From NCBI GenBank assembly GCA_017478965.1, contig JAFVCV010000039.1:1-64000 (forward strand): DNA of 64,000 nucleotides, in the 5' to 3' direction. Both the position numbers and the translations under genes were made by a program. The DNA is from Ruminococcus sp. (lineage in GTDB: Bacteria; Bacillota; Clostridia; Oscillospirales; Ruminococcaceae). The notes beneath the pieces were generated by a model. The model saw only the letters and a list, made by a program, of their open reading frames with translations. It did not search any database and was not told the origin of the DNA. Below, one piece after another: positions 18,469 through 26,990 of this stretch (position 1 is the first letter of the stretch; the number at the start of each line of letters is the position of its first letter).

Positions 18469-18912
18469 TTAACCGCCTACGCTGGAAACGATGAGTATGG
18501 ATATGAGCAGGCCGTAAAGAGCGATACCTTCGCCGAGAACGACGAATATCAGCGCCTTGACAAAGTTCTTGGGGTCCTCCGAGGTAGCGCCTATAGCGGC
18601 AGGTGCGCCTGCTGCAACGGCGATGCCGGAGCCTATGCAGGAAAGACCTACGGCTAAGGCTGCGGCCAGATAACCGATGCCTGCGCCCATGGAAACAGCG
18701 GTCTTTACAGTCTCACCCTCCTCAGCGGCAAAGCTCACCAGGTGGCCGAAAGGCACGATGATGGCAGTGAGCATAACGCCGGCGAAGGTGCAGAGATTGC
18801 CGATGAAAGCGCCCTTAGGGGACTTTCCGTTCTTTATCTTCTTTGCCATGAACACAAACGGCATCATCAGCAGCACTACGGCTGCCAGGGGCAGTAACAT
18901 TAATTTCAGCAT
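18469..18912 (-). CDS. ntpK: V-type ATP synthase proteolipid subunit K
   Basis: Membrane rotor ring subunit, 147 aa with four hydrophobic segments. The ion-binding glutamate lies in the last helix (VLGEGIALYG, about E128). Only the C-terminal hairpin carries the full glycine-rich proteolipid pattern; the N-terminal half is divergent, as in other 16-kDa bacterial V-type rings with one carboxylate per two hairpins. Whether the coupling ion is H+ or Na+ cannot be decided by eye. Confidence 0.9.
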   Translation of the reverse strand: MLKLMLLPLAAVVLLMMPFVFMAKKIKNGKSPKGAFIGNLCTFAGVMLTAIIVPFGHLVSFAAEEGETVKTAVSMGAGIGYLAAALAVGLSCIGSGIAVAAGAPAAIGATSEDPKNFVKALIFVVLGEGIALYGLLISILIVSSVGG

Positions 18913-18960
18913 AATTTATTCCTCCAGTATTCGGGTCCGGGAAAGCCGGCCTGTAATTAT

Positions 18961-20913
18961 TTATATATCTGTGCGGCTGTCAAAGCTTACGGCGATGGGC
19001 TCGAAGGCCTTGCCGTCGCCCTCATAGAAACGTGAGAACATCTCATAGAATTCCAGCCTGATTATCTGAATGGCAACTATCATGCCCTCCATGGCCATGA
19101 CGAACAGGTTGCCTATGACGAGCACGGCGGGCTTTCCGGCGGTGCTGACCATATCCATAAGGGTCATCACCACCATCATCATTCCTGCATGGGAGAGCAC
19201 GAAACCGCCCACTCTCAGGAAAGACATGGTGTTTGAGACATAGCTCAGGGCATACTCGAACATCTCGAAGAAGTTCTCCACGATGAAGTTGCCCACCGTC
19301 ATATCCTCCTCGTCCTCAGACAGCCTCCACTGCTTATACTTCACCGCCGCCGCAAAGGGCACACGGCAGAATACGCAGATGACGGGGATAACTATCAGCA
19401 GTATGACGAAGGGTGCGCTCATTACCTTTATCTTCAGCAGCATAGTGCAGACCACGCCCACGCACACCGAGGCGTACAGCACAAGTCCGGCGATGCCGTT
19501 GCTCCCGAAGACGGCCTTTTCTATGTTGCCTTCTTTAAAGCCCACATAGATATTGAGTATCATTGAGATAAGTATCATCGCAATGCCTATCCCCACGGCA
19601 GTTATCAGTATAAAGCTGGTCTGCTTGAAGACCTTCAGCGGCAGGAATCCTATCCCAATGCTCTCGAACACCGGGTCCAGCAATTCCTCATATCCGAAGA
19701 AGGAACCGTAAAGCGTACCGAATACCATGCTCGAAAGTCCCACTCTCGAAACCATTCCTCCGGCCCGCTTGTCAAGCTTTTTGCTGACAAAGAACCCGCC
19801 CAGGAAAAGCAGCAGCCCCTGTCCAAGGTCCCCGAACATTATGCCGAAGAGCAGCGTATAGGTCAGCGCCACGAAGGCCGTGGGGTTGAACCCGCCGTAT
19901 TTCGGCAGGCCGTACATCTCCACCAGCATACCGAAAGGCCTGGTGAACCAGGAGTTTTTCAGCACTGACGGCGGTGTGCAGTAAGCGTCAGCATCCGGCG
20001 GCAGCAGCACTACCTCAACCTCGCTGCTGTCCTCGAAGAGCTTTTTAAAGCTCTCTTCCTTCTTCTTGGGTATAAATCCCTTTATGTAGAATTTTTCCTT
20101 CACAGCCCCCACCTTTCGGTGCAGCTCGAAGATATCGAACTTTTTCTTAGCCGCCGTGTAGGCTTTTTTTATCACATCGCTGTGCTTTTTCGCCAGCTCG
20201 CTTATGTCCTTCTCCAGCCGTTCTATCTCGGCTTTCTTTTCGTCTATGCTGCGGCCCAGTTTTGCAAGGGCCTCGTCGGTGTTGCCCGAAACGTAATCCG
20301 GTATCCTTATCCTTTCAAAGAACATGGAGCGGAAAATACTGTCTACCAGCTCCTTGTCGCCGTCGGCGCAGAAATACATCCCCCAGCAGAAGTCCCTGGT
20401 GGTCTCAAAGGGGACAAAGAAAAAGGTCTGGTCGTAATACTGTAGTTTTGCCAGGTTGTCCGCCGGCAGTCTTCCTACCCGGCAGGCGGTGTGCTTTAAG
20501 GAGAATATCTTCTGGAAGTCACTGTTAAGACCTTTGAGGTGATCTATCTGCAAGACCGCCCCCTCCAGCTCAGACACCTCTCTTGCGGCGTCTTTTTTGA
20601 GCCTGCTCTTTTCCTCTATCTCGTCGTCCATGCTGTCGGCCAGCTGCATGAAGTCCTCGGCGCTGTAGTTTATATACCTATCGTCCGGGCTTTCCGTCAG
20701 CTCAATGTCCATTTCCGACGCTAAGGAAGAAAAGGCCTTCATAGGGACCCCGTAGGGATTCTTCTCATTAAGCAGCCTGACCTCGCTGTTCTGCTCGTTC
20801 TTGAAAGCCGGCTCCATATGGAAACACCCGCTCTCGCAGCACTTCTCCAGCACCCGGTCCAGGTCCTCGAACCTGCCGATGATGTTGACAAGCGCCATTT
20901 TTTCGATTGCCAT
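18961..20913 (-). CDS. ntpI: V-type ATP synthase subunit I
   Basis: Membrane stator subunit forming the ion half-channels. 650 aa: an N-terminal cytoplasmic half with two coiled-coil stretches (about 70-130 and 200-270) and a C-terminal half with about seven or eight membrane helices, including the conserved FGDLGQG and the region with the essential Arg near the C-terminus. A 188-nt gap with tandem hairpin repeats separates it from subunit C upstream. Confidence 0.93.
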   Translation of the reverse strand: MAIEKMALVNIIGRFEDLDRVLEKCCESGCFHMEPAFKNEQNSEVRLLNEKNPYGVPMKAFSSLASEMDIELTESPDDRYINYSAEDFMQLADSMDDEIEEKSRLKKDAAREVSELEGAVLQIDHLKGLNSDFQKIFSLKHTACRVGRLPADNLAKLQYYDQTFFFVPFETTRDFCWGMYFCADGDKELVDSIFRSMFFERIRIPDYVSGNTDEALAKLGRSIDEKKAEIERLEKDISELAKKHSDVIKKAYTAAKKKFDIFELHRKVGAVKEKFYIKGFIPKKKEESFKKLFEDSSEVEVVLLPPDADAYCTPPSVLKNSWFTRPFGMLVEMYGLPKYGGFNPTAFVALTYTLLFGIMFGDLGQGLLLFLGGFFVSKKLDKRAGGMVSRVGLSSMVFGTLYGSFFGYEELLDPVFESIGIGFLPLKVFKQTSFILITAVGIGIAMILISMILNIYVGFKEGNIEKAVFGSNGIAGLVLYASVCVGVVCTMLLKIKVMSAPFVILLIVIPVICVFCRVPFAAAVKYKQWRLSEDEEDMTVGNFIVENFFEMFEYALSYVSNTMSFLRVGGFVLSHAGMMMVVMTLMDMVSTAGKPAVLVIGNLFVMAMEGMIVAIQIIRLEFYEMFSRFYEGDGKAFEPIAVSFDSRTDI

Positions 20914-21027
20914 GATCTGTAACCATCTCCCTTGTGTCCGGCAGAGCTGCCGGGCAGGCAGTTTTTATTTTTTCCCAGTTTCTGCGTGAACGCAGGCTGA
21001 GCTGATGAACCTCATAAAAGAGCAGCC

Positions 21028-21123
21028 GGCTGTGACACCATACTTAAAGAGTCACCAGCTGTGACACCATACTTAAAGAGTCACCAGCTGTGACACCATA
21101 CTTAAAGAGTCACAAGCTGTGAC
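21028..21123 (-). repeat. 29-bp tandem hairpin repeats between V-ATPase subunits C and I
   Basis: TGTGACACC begins at 21031, 21060 and 21089 and a partial copy TGTGAC at 21118, an exact 29-bp period. Each unit carries GTGAC...GTCAC, extendable to a near-perfect AGCTG(G)TGAC hairpin. The stop codon of subunit C (21102-21104) lies inside the array, so the array looks like a tandem duplication of that gene's 3' end. 29 is not a multiple of three, but the extra copies lie after the stop and do not alter the protein. No spacers, so not CRISPR. Confidence 0.9.
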
Positions 21124-22136
21124 TCTATGACCGCAGTCTCCACCCCGTAGCGTATGCCCTCGATTATCCTTATAAGATTTGAAACGTCTATATCGCACAG
21201 CTGCACGAAGGTGAACATGGCCACCGGTGCATTGGTGCTGCTTGCAAGCTGTGAGCGCAGCCTTCTTATCTTAACGCTGTTTATCTCCAGCTCGATATTG
21301 TCCGTGTCCGGCGAGCCTTTGCCGTAGACCGTCCGGTTTATCATTTCCATCATCTCTGCGGCGTCCTCGGCCTCGTAGAGCCTTTCCATGGCCTTTTTGC
21401 CTATGCCGTAGAACTGGAGCGACTGTTTTTTTATGACCTCAGGAGGATAGCCGAAATAGGCCTTCATCCTGTAAGCATTTATTATGTTGCGGCAGTCGAT
21501 GTCCTTTAAGATAAGGTCCCTAAGCTCCGCTTCGGTGCTGCCGGAATAGTGCTTTTCCACCTGTTCGAGCATATCCTGATAGTACTGCGTCCTCAGTCTC
21601 AGCTCACATTCGGTGTAGTCGGCCTTGCCGTCCTCTCTGACCGGCAGCTTTCTCAGCAGCTTATAGTAGGCCGTGCCCCTGAGCTTTTCCACCAGCTCCT
21701 CAAAGGTCTGCGCTGTGCTTATCTCGGTGTACCTGTCGTCCAGATATCTTACCAGATATCCCGGCATATCCGACAGATAGGCAGTCTCCAGAGAAGAGTT
21801 TATCCGGTTTATGACCGAAAGTATGCACTCTATCTCGTTTCGCTTTATCAGAAACGAAAAAAACGGCTCCTTATCCAGTCCCTGGAAACGGCAGAGCCTG
21901 ATGTAAGTCTCGAAATTCTCCTTCATCAGCAGCTCCTCCAGATATCCTCTGTGGACCGTGTTCGGGTCTACCTCCGCAAGAACGCCGCTGAACCTGGAGG
22001 ACCTGGCCAGATACTCGCAGGCTTCAGGTATGGTCCTGAGGGCTGCCAGCTCTCTGTAATTGTCTATGGTGAAAAGCTGCGCATACTTGGCCCTTATCTT
22101 GGCGGAGGTCGCATTGGTGCTGTAGCCTTCAAGCAT
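21102..22136 (-). CDS. ntpC: V-type ATP synthase subunit C
   Basis: Helical funnel-shaped subunit (d/C type) linking the central stalk to the membrane ring, 344 aa, normal length. Its C-terminal residues (ESQLVTL) are encoded within the first-transcribed copy of the 29-bp repeat. Position is unusual compared with Enterococcus ntpFIKECGABD: here C is second, before I. Confidence 0.88.
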   Translation of the reverse strand: MLEGYSTNATSAKIRAKYAQLFTIDNYRELAALRTIPEACEYLARSSRFSGVLAEVDPNTVHRGYLEELLMKENFETYIRLCRFQGLDKEPFFSFLIKRNEIECILSVINRINSSLETAYLSDMPGYLVRYLDDRYTEISTAQTFEELVEKLRGTAYYKLLRKLPVREDGKADYTECELRLRTQYYQDMLEQVEKHYSGSTEAELRDLILKDIDCRNIINAYRMKAYFGYPPEVIKKQSLQFYGIGKKAMERLYEAEDAAEMMEMINRTVYGKGSPDTDNIELEINSVKIRRLRSQLASSTNAPVAMFTFVQLCDIDVSNLIRIIEGIRYGVETAVIESQLVTL

Positions 22137-22170
22137 ATGTCTGAACTCCTTTTATCTTTTCACAGGCCCC

Positions 22171-22473
22171 TCAGCTGCCGCTGATGACCGCATCGAATAT
22201 CTCCTTCTCCCAGCGGCCGTGCTCCTTCTCATAAAGAGCCTTGAATTCTTCTATCCGGCGGTCTTCCGGGCTGTCGGTGCCTTTCTCCCCGGCATCGCCG
22301 GCGCTTTCCAGCCTCTGCCTGCGGTAGGCCTCGGCCTCAGCCTTCGCCTTGTCTTTTATCTCCTGCGCCCTTATCTCTGCGTTTTTAAGCAGCTCTGAGC
22401 GTTTGTTGCGGGCCTCTTCGAGCTTTTCCTCGGCCTGCCTGTCTGTCTCTAATATCTCACTGATGATATCCAT
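22171..22473 (-). CDS. V-type ATP synthase peripheral-stalk subunit (G/H)
   Basis: 100 aa, mostly an Ala/Glu/Lys/Arg coiled coil (about 8-60) typical of the stalk partner of subunit E. First gene of the operon, directly downstream of a strong promoter at 22568-22596. The C-terminal third is less typical, so the assignment rests on coiled-coil character and position. Confidence 0.8.
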   Translation of the reverse strand: MDIISEILETDRQAEEKLEEARNKRSELLKNAEIRAQEIKDKAKAEAEAYRRQRLESAGDAGEKGTDSPEDRRIEEFKALYEKEHGRWEKEIFDAVISGS

Positions 22474-22567
22474 TTTATATCACTTCCCAAAAAAGAGATA
22501 GGTGCCGGCCCGGAGCAAGGGCCATGACCCCGGAAACTGCCCTTTACACCGACCCGATTTAACTTTT

Positions 22568-22596
22568 ATTGTACAACTTTTTCTGTGAAATTTCAA
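22568..22596 (-). promoter_or_regulatory. Sigma-A promoter of the V-ATPase operon
   Basis: Minus strand TTGAAA (22591-22596), 17-nt spacer, TACAAT (22568-22573), giving a 5' leader of roughly 85-90 nt. Confidence 0.75.
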
Positions 22597-22763
22597 GAAA
22601 TGCCGGTTCTTTTCTGCAATTTAGACAACAGAAATCAAACTGACGGTCAGTTTTTAGAAATATTGGATAAATTTCAAATATAATTTCGTATTCTGACAGT
22701 CACAGAAAAACTTTTTTACCGCACTTCATGCTTTATTAATATTATCTATACAATTTTATGTAC

Positions 22764-22792
22764 TTGACAAAAGCGTCGAAAAGTGGTATATT
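22764..22792 (+). promoter_or_regulatory. Sigma-A promoter of the ACT regulator-hom operon
   Basis: TTGACA (22764-22769), 17-nt spacer, TATATT (22787-22792). Confidence 0.8.
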
Positions 22793-22793
22793 T

Positions 22794-22810
22794 GTATTTG
22801 TTGCAAATAC
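22794..22810 (+). promoter_or_regulatory. 7-3-7 palindrome at the transcription start of the hom operon
   Basis: GTATTTG TTG CAAATAC, a perfect inverted repeat starting 2 nt after the -10 and covering the expected start site. The position fits a repressor operator, perhaps for the HTH/ACT protein encoded next. Confidence 0.55.
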
Positions 22811-22835
22811 AGTTGTTTGCCGGAGGTGAACTCGA

Positions 22836-23300
22836 TTGAAAAATACGGGGGAGAGAACGGAGAAAACATCGGGCCTTGTGATAGTCAACAGCGAGGTGCT
22901 GCCTGACATCGTGCTGAAGGTCCTGGCTGCCAAGCGAATGAGGGCCAGGGGCGAGGTATCGACCTCTACGGAGGCCTGCCGTGCGGTGGGGATATCAAGG
23001 AGCGCCTACTATAAATATAAGGACTCGGTGTTCAACTATGAGGAAAGGCTCACCAACAACATAGTCTCTGTATACTGTATACTCAGGGACGAGAAGGGGG
23101 TGCTGTCCTCCATCATCTCCAGGCTATATGAGCTCAATACCAATATATTGACCATAAACCAGAATATACCCGTGGACTCCGTGGCGACGGTGACGTTTTC
23201 GGTCAGGTTCGACAGGGATCAGCTGAACACCTCAGTGCTGACGGAGGAGCTTTCGAGGATAAGCGGAGTGGTGGAGGTCAAGATAATCTCCGGAGAATGA
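22836..23300 (+). CDS. ACT domain protein, UPF0735/PheB type, with N-terminal HTH-like segment
   Basis: 154 aa. Start is TTG at 22836, with GGAGGTG 7 nt upstream. The N-terminal half contains a helix-turn-helix-like segment (STEACRAVGISRSAYYKYKD, about 42-61). The C-terminal half (about 75-152) is an ACT domain, a fold that binds amino acids. Followed 58 nt later by homoserine dehydrogenase, so it probably senses an amino acid of the aspartate family or an aromatic one. In Bacillus the homologue sits beside pheA. A regulator role is inference from the HTH-like segment. Confidence 0.85.
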   Translation: MKNTGERTEKTSGLVIVNSEVLPDIVLKVLAAKRMRARGEVSTSTEACRAVGISRSAYYKYKDSVFNYEERLTNNIVSVYCILRDEKGVLSSIISRLYELNTNILTINQNIPVDSVATVTFSVRFDRDQLNTSVLTEELSRISGVVEVKIISGE

Positions 23301-23358
23301 GCGGCGGCAGTATTGCAAAGTGAAAGATGAAGGATAAGTAAAGAAAGAGGAATCATTT

Positions 23359-24609
23359 ATGAGCAGTAAAGGCAATGTGGCAGTAATAGGCTACGGTGTG
23401 GTAGGCTCCGGCACGGTGGAGCTTTTCAACAAAAATCTCGAGGCGATAAAGAAGAAGGTCGGCAGGGACTGCGGCATCAAGTATATACTTGATATCAGAG
23501 ATTTTCCCGAGTCGCCCTACAAGGATATCATAGTACATGATTTTGAGACTGTACTCAACGACGATGAGATAGAAGTTGTGGCAGAGGTAGTGGGCGGCAC
23601 CACTTTTGCTTATGACTACACAAAGCGCCTGCTGGAAAAGGGCAAGAGCGTGGTGACCTCCAACAAGGCTCTGGTGGCTGCAAAGGGCGCAGAGCTGCTG
23701 AGGATCGCCAGGGAACACAATTGCAGCTATCTTTTCGAGGCCAGCGTAGGAGGCGGTATCCCTATCATAAGGCCCATCTACAAGTGCCTGGCCGGCAACG
23801 AGATACAGCAGATATCCGGTATCCTCAACGGTACCACCAATTTCATACTGACCAAGATGATAAAGGATTCCATGAGCTTTGAGGACGCTCTGAAATTAGC
23901 CCAGCAGCTGGGCTATGCGGAGGCGGACCCCTCTGCGGACGTGGAGGGCGACGACGCCTGCCGCAAGATCTGCATACTTGGCTCCTTAGCCTTCGGCAAG
24001 CATATATACCCTTCCATGGTGCATAAGTCCGGCATCACCAGGATAACTCTGGACGATGTGGAGTATGCTGCCAACGCCGGTTATGTCATAAAGCTCATCG
24101 GCTCGGTGAAAAAGCTCTCTGACGGCAGTCTCAGCGCTATCGTGTGTCCCAGACTGGTGCCTAAGAGCAATATGCTCGCCAGTGTTGACGAGGTGTATAA
24201 CGCCATCAGCGTCACCGGCGACGGCGTGGGCGACGTGCTGTTTTATGGCCAGGGCGCCGGAAAGCTGCCCACCGCATCGGCTGTGGTGGGGGACATCATC
24301 GACTGTCTCAAACATATCCATAAGGGTCTTAATATCTTCTGGGAGGATTCCAGTCTTGACGAGAAGTTCGTGGTAAGGTACAAGGACATAAACGCATCTA
24401 TGTATGTAAGGATAAAGGCAGATAATGCGGCTGCGCTCAAGCCTGCCGTTTCCGAGATGTTCGGCAAGGTGATGTATATCGAAAGGGAGAACAGGCCCGA
24501 TGACGAGCTGGCCTTCATCACCCCCAATATGGTGGAGAGCGATATCGACGCCGACCTGGCAGTTCTGGCCGAGTCTGCGGAGATCGCAAGCAAGATAAGG
24601 CTTTTCTGA
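23359..24609 (+). CDS. hom: Homoserine dehydrogenase
   Basis: Reduces aspartate semialdehyde to homoserine, the branch to threonine and methionine. 416 aa: N-terminal NAD(P)-binding motif GYGVVGSG (about 11-18), SNKALVA around the catalytic lysine, catalytic-domain signature GILNGTTNFIL, and a C-terminal ACT domain (about 335-416) for feedback by threonine. GAGGAA ribosome-binding site before the ATG. It shares a transcript with the ACT/HTH gene; metY at 35.6-36.9 kb uses the O-acetyl derivative of its product. Confidence 0.95.
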   Translation: MSSKGNVAVIGYGVVGSGTVELFNKNLEAIKKKVGRDCGIKYILDIRDFPESPYKDIIVHDFETVLNDDEIEVVAEVVGGTTFAYDYTKRLLEKGKSVVTSNKALVAAKGAELLRIAREHNCSYLFEASVGGGIPIIRPIYKCLAGNEIQQISGILNGTTNFILTKMIKDSMSFEDALKLAQQLGYAEADPSADVEGDDACRKICILGSLAFGKHIYPSMVHKSGITRITLDDVEYAANAGYVIKLIGSVKKLSDGSLSAIVCPRLVPKSNMLASVDEVYNAISVTGDGVGDVLFYGQGAGKLPTASAVVGDIIDCLKHIHKGLNIFWEDSSLDEKFVVRYKDINASMYVRIKADNAAALKPAVSEMFGKVMYIERENRPDDELAFITPNMVESDIDADLAVLAESAEIASKIRLF

Positions 24610-24691
24610 GGACGGCTCAGTTGATACTTACCAACAATTTTTAACTGTTTGAGGTCTGATTTGTGGTTTCGGCCGAAATTGGAAAAAGCTA

Positions 24692-24720
24692 TTGACAAAC
24701 GGAAAAGTTTGATGTATAAT
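24692..24720 (+). promoter_or_regulatory. Consensus sigma-A promoter of glnN
   Basis: TTGACA (24692-24697), 17-nt spacer, TATAAT (24715-24720). Both hexamers are exact consensus, so control must act after initiation, consistent with the leader described next. Confidence 0.88.
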
Positions 24721-24731
24721 CATACACGTAA

Positions 24732-24780
24732 ACAGCAATGGCGCTGTGGATACCGATGAGGGTGTCCGCAGCGTCTTTTT
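24732..24780 (+). promoter_or_regulatory. Putative ANTAR-type antiterminator/terminator leader of glnN
   Basis: P1: ACAGC/GCTGT stem with hexaloop AATGGC (24732-24747; A at loop position 1, G at position 4). P2: GGATACC/GGTGTCC with hexaloop GATGAG (24748-24767). A competing terminator pairs 24740-24754 with 24761-24775 (15 bp) and ends in TTTTT (24776-24780). P1's 3' arm is part of the terminator's 5' arm, so P1 and the terminator exclude each other. Two hexaloop hairpins before a terminator is the arrangement recognised by ANTAR-domain antiterminators. P2's loop starts with G rather than A, a deviation. Confidence 0.7.
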
Positions 24781-24801
24781 ATTTATATTGGAGGGATAAA
24801 T

Positions 24802-26883
24802 ATGAAAAACGTACCCGAGATCTTCGGTTCGGACGTGTTCAATGAATCTGTGATGAGAGAGAGACTGCCGAAGGCTACCTATAAGGCTCTGAAAAAGACC
24901 ATCGACAACGGCGATCCGCTTGGCTCTGAGGTGGCTAACATCGTGGCCAACGCCATGAAGGACTGGGCAGTTGAAAAGGGCTGCACTCACTATACTCACT
25001 GGTTCCAGCCTATGACAGGCCTTACCGCAGAAAAGCTGGACAGCTTTATCTCGCCCACCGACGACGGTCACGTTATCATGGAGTTCTCAGGCAAGGAACT
25101 CATAAAGGGTGAGCCTGACGCTTCTTCTTTCCCCTCCGGCGGACTGAGGGCTACCTTCGAGGCCAGGGGCTACACCGCATGGGACCCTACCTCATATGCT
25201 TTTATCAAGGAGCAGACACTTTGCATCCCTACAGCCTTCTGTTCCTATAACGGCGAGGCTCTGGATAAGAAAACACCTCTGCTCAGGTCCATGGAGGCCA
25301 TCAACAGATCGGCCCTGAGAGTCCTGAAACTCTTCGGCTCCGATGCTACGAGAGTAGTCTCTAACGTTGGCCCCGAGCAGGAATACTTCCTGGTGGACAG
25401 AGAGATGTATTCCCACAGAAAGGATATGATCTTCACCGGCAGGACCCTTTTCGGCGCACCGGCTCCTAAGGGACAGGAGCTTGAGGACCACTATTTCGGC
25501 ACCATCAAGACCAGAGTCGCAGCTTATATGAAGGACCTGGACGAGCAGCTCTGGAGACTTGGCATCTATGCCAAGACCAAGCATAACGAGGTGGCTCCCG
25601 CTCAGCATGAGCTGGCCCCCATCTATGGCACTACGAATATCGCCACCGACCACAACCAGCTGACTATGGAGATAATGAAGAGGACCGCAAGAAAACACGG
25701 CTTCAAGTGCCTTCTCCACGAAAAACCCTTTGCAGGCATCAACGGCTCCGGCAAGCACAATAACTGGTCGATATCCACCAACACCGGCGTCAATCTTCTT
25801 GAACCCGGCAAGACCCCCGCTGAGAACGCACAGTTCCTGCTGTTCCTGACGGCGGTCATAAAGGCGGTCTATGATTATCAGGACGTGCTGAGAGCCAGTG
25901 TGGCCACTGCGGGCAACGACCACAGACTTGGGGCAAACGAGGCTCCTCCGGCCATCATATCAATATTCCTGGGTGATGAGCTGACTGCGGTGCTGGACGC
26001 TATCGTCAACGGCTACAAGTATGAGGGCGAGCACGTGGAGATGGAGATAGGCGTTGACGTTCTTCCTCATTTCCCCAAGGATACTACGGACCGGAACAGG
26101 ACCTCGCCTTTCGCCTTTACAGGCAACAAGTTCGAGTTCAGGAGCCCCGGTTCAAGGCTCTCCTGCGCAGGACCGAATACGGTCATCAATACCATCGTTG
26201 CAAAGGTGCTGGACGATTTTGCAGACGTTCTCGAAAAGGCGCCTAACTTCCAGGATGCTCTGGACGACCTTATCAAGAATACCATAAAAGAGAGCAAGGA
26301 CATCATCTTCAATGGCAACGGCTATTCCGACGAATGGGTGGCAGAGGCTGAGAAGAGGGGACTGCTCAATCTGAAGAGCACTCCTGAGGCCGTGCCTACA
26401 TATCTGGCGCCCAAGAACGTGGAGCTGTTCTCGAAGTACGGAGTATATTCCGAGACTGAGCTGAGATCCAGGGTGGAGATATTGCTTGACGAATACTGCA
26501 AGACCATCAACATCGAGGCCCTGACTATGATCGACATGACCAAGAAGGATATCCTGCCTGCGGTGGCCTCCTACATCAAGGACCTGGCAAAGACCTCGGC
26601 CCTTGCAAAGGACTGCGGCGCAGATACGGGCTTTGAGGACGACCTGGTGAAGAGACTTTCGTCTCTCGCCTCCCAGACCTACAAGAAACTGACCGCTCTT
26701 GAAGAAGCCGAGACAGGCGCAAGGGATCTGGACGATGTGGAGGAACTTTCACGCTACTACCACGACAGCGTGTTCGTGGCAATGGGCGAGCTGAGGGCAG
26801 TGGCAGACGAGATAGAGACTCTGGTTGGCGAGAAGTACTGGCCTTATCCGACTTACGGTCAGCTGCTGTTCTATGTAAAATAA
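24802..26883 (+). CDS. glnN: Glutamine synthetase type III
   Basis: ATP-dependent amidation of glutamate to glutamine, the main entry of ammonium. 693 aa, the normal length for the GSIII family, far longer than GSI. Conserved stretches include [23 protein letters not shown] (ammonium/glutamate site) and the NAE-rich segment [12 protein letters not shown]. Ribosome-binding site GGAGGG before the ATG. Preceded by a consensus promoter and an antitermination-type leader; the ammonium transporter follows directly, again behind such a leader. Confidence 0.96.
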   Translation: MKNVPEIFGSDVFNESVMRERLPKATYKALKKTIDNGDPLGSEVANIVANAMKDWAVEKGCTHYTHWFQPMTGLTAEKLDSFISPTDDGHVIMEFSGKELIKGEPDASSFPSGGLRATFEARGYTAWDPTSYAFIKEQTLCIPTAFCSYNGEALDKKTPLLRSMEAINRSALRVLKLFGSDATRVVSNVGPEQEYFLVDREMYSHRKDMIFTGRTLFGAPAPKGQELEDHYFGTIKTRVAAYMKDLDEQLWRLGIYAKTKHNEVAPAQHELAPIYGTTNIATDHNQLTMEIMKRTARKHGFKCLLHEKPFAGINGSGKHNNWSISTNTGVNLLEPGKTPAENAQFLLFLTAVIKAVYDYQDVLRASVATAGNDHRLGANEAPPAIISIFLGDELTAVLDAIVNGYKYEGEHVEMEIGVDVLPHFPKDTTDRNRTSPFAFTGNKFEFRSPGSRLSCAGPNTVINTIVAKVLDDFADVLEKAPNFQDALDDLIKNTIKESKDIIFNGNGYSDEWVAEAEKRGLLNLKSTPEAVPTYLAPKNVELFSKYGVYSETELRSRVEILLDEYCKTINIEALTMIDMTKKDILPAVASYIKDLAKTSALAKDCGADTGFEDDLVKRLSSLASQTYKKLTALEEAETGARDLDDVEELSRYYHDSVFVAMGELRAVADEIETLVGEKYWPYPTYGQLLFYVK

Positions 26884-26915
26884 GATCTCCCCTGAGGGGA
26901 ACAGAATAATAACAG

Positions 26916-26970
26916 GCACAAGGAAGTGCATAGAGACTGAGAGATGTATCCGGTCCCTATGCACTTTTTA
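26916..26970 (+). promoter_or_regulatory. Putative ANTAR-type antiterminator/terminator leader between glnN and amt
   Basis: P1: GCAC/GTGC with hexaloop AAGGAA (26916-26929; A1 and G4). P2: GACTG, bulged A, GA / TC CGGTC with hexaloop GATGTA (26935-26955). Competing terminator: GTGCATAG (26926-26933) with CTATGCAC (26957-26964), then TTTTTATTTTT. As at glnN, P1's 3' arm is the terminator's 5' arm. The amt start follows at 26991. It also serves as the conditional terminator of glnN. Confidence 0.7.
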
Positions 26971-26990
26971 TTTTTACTGGAGGGATATAT

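Noticed and set aside
21028-21123. Tandem 29-bp repeats taken as a CRISPR array
   Set aside because: Units are contiguous without spacers and include the stop codon of a real gene; no cas genes nearby.
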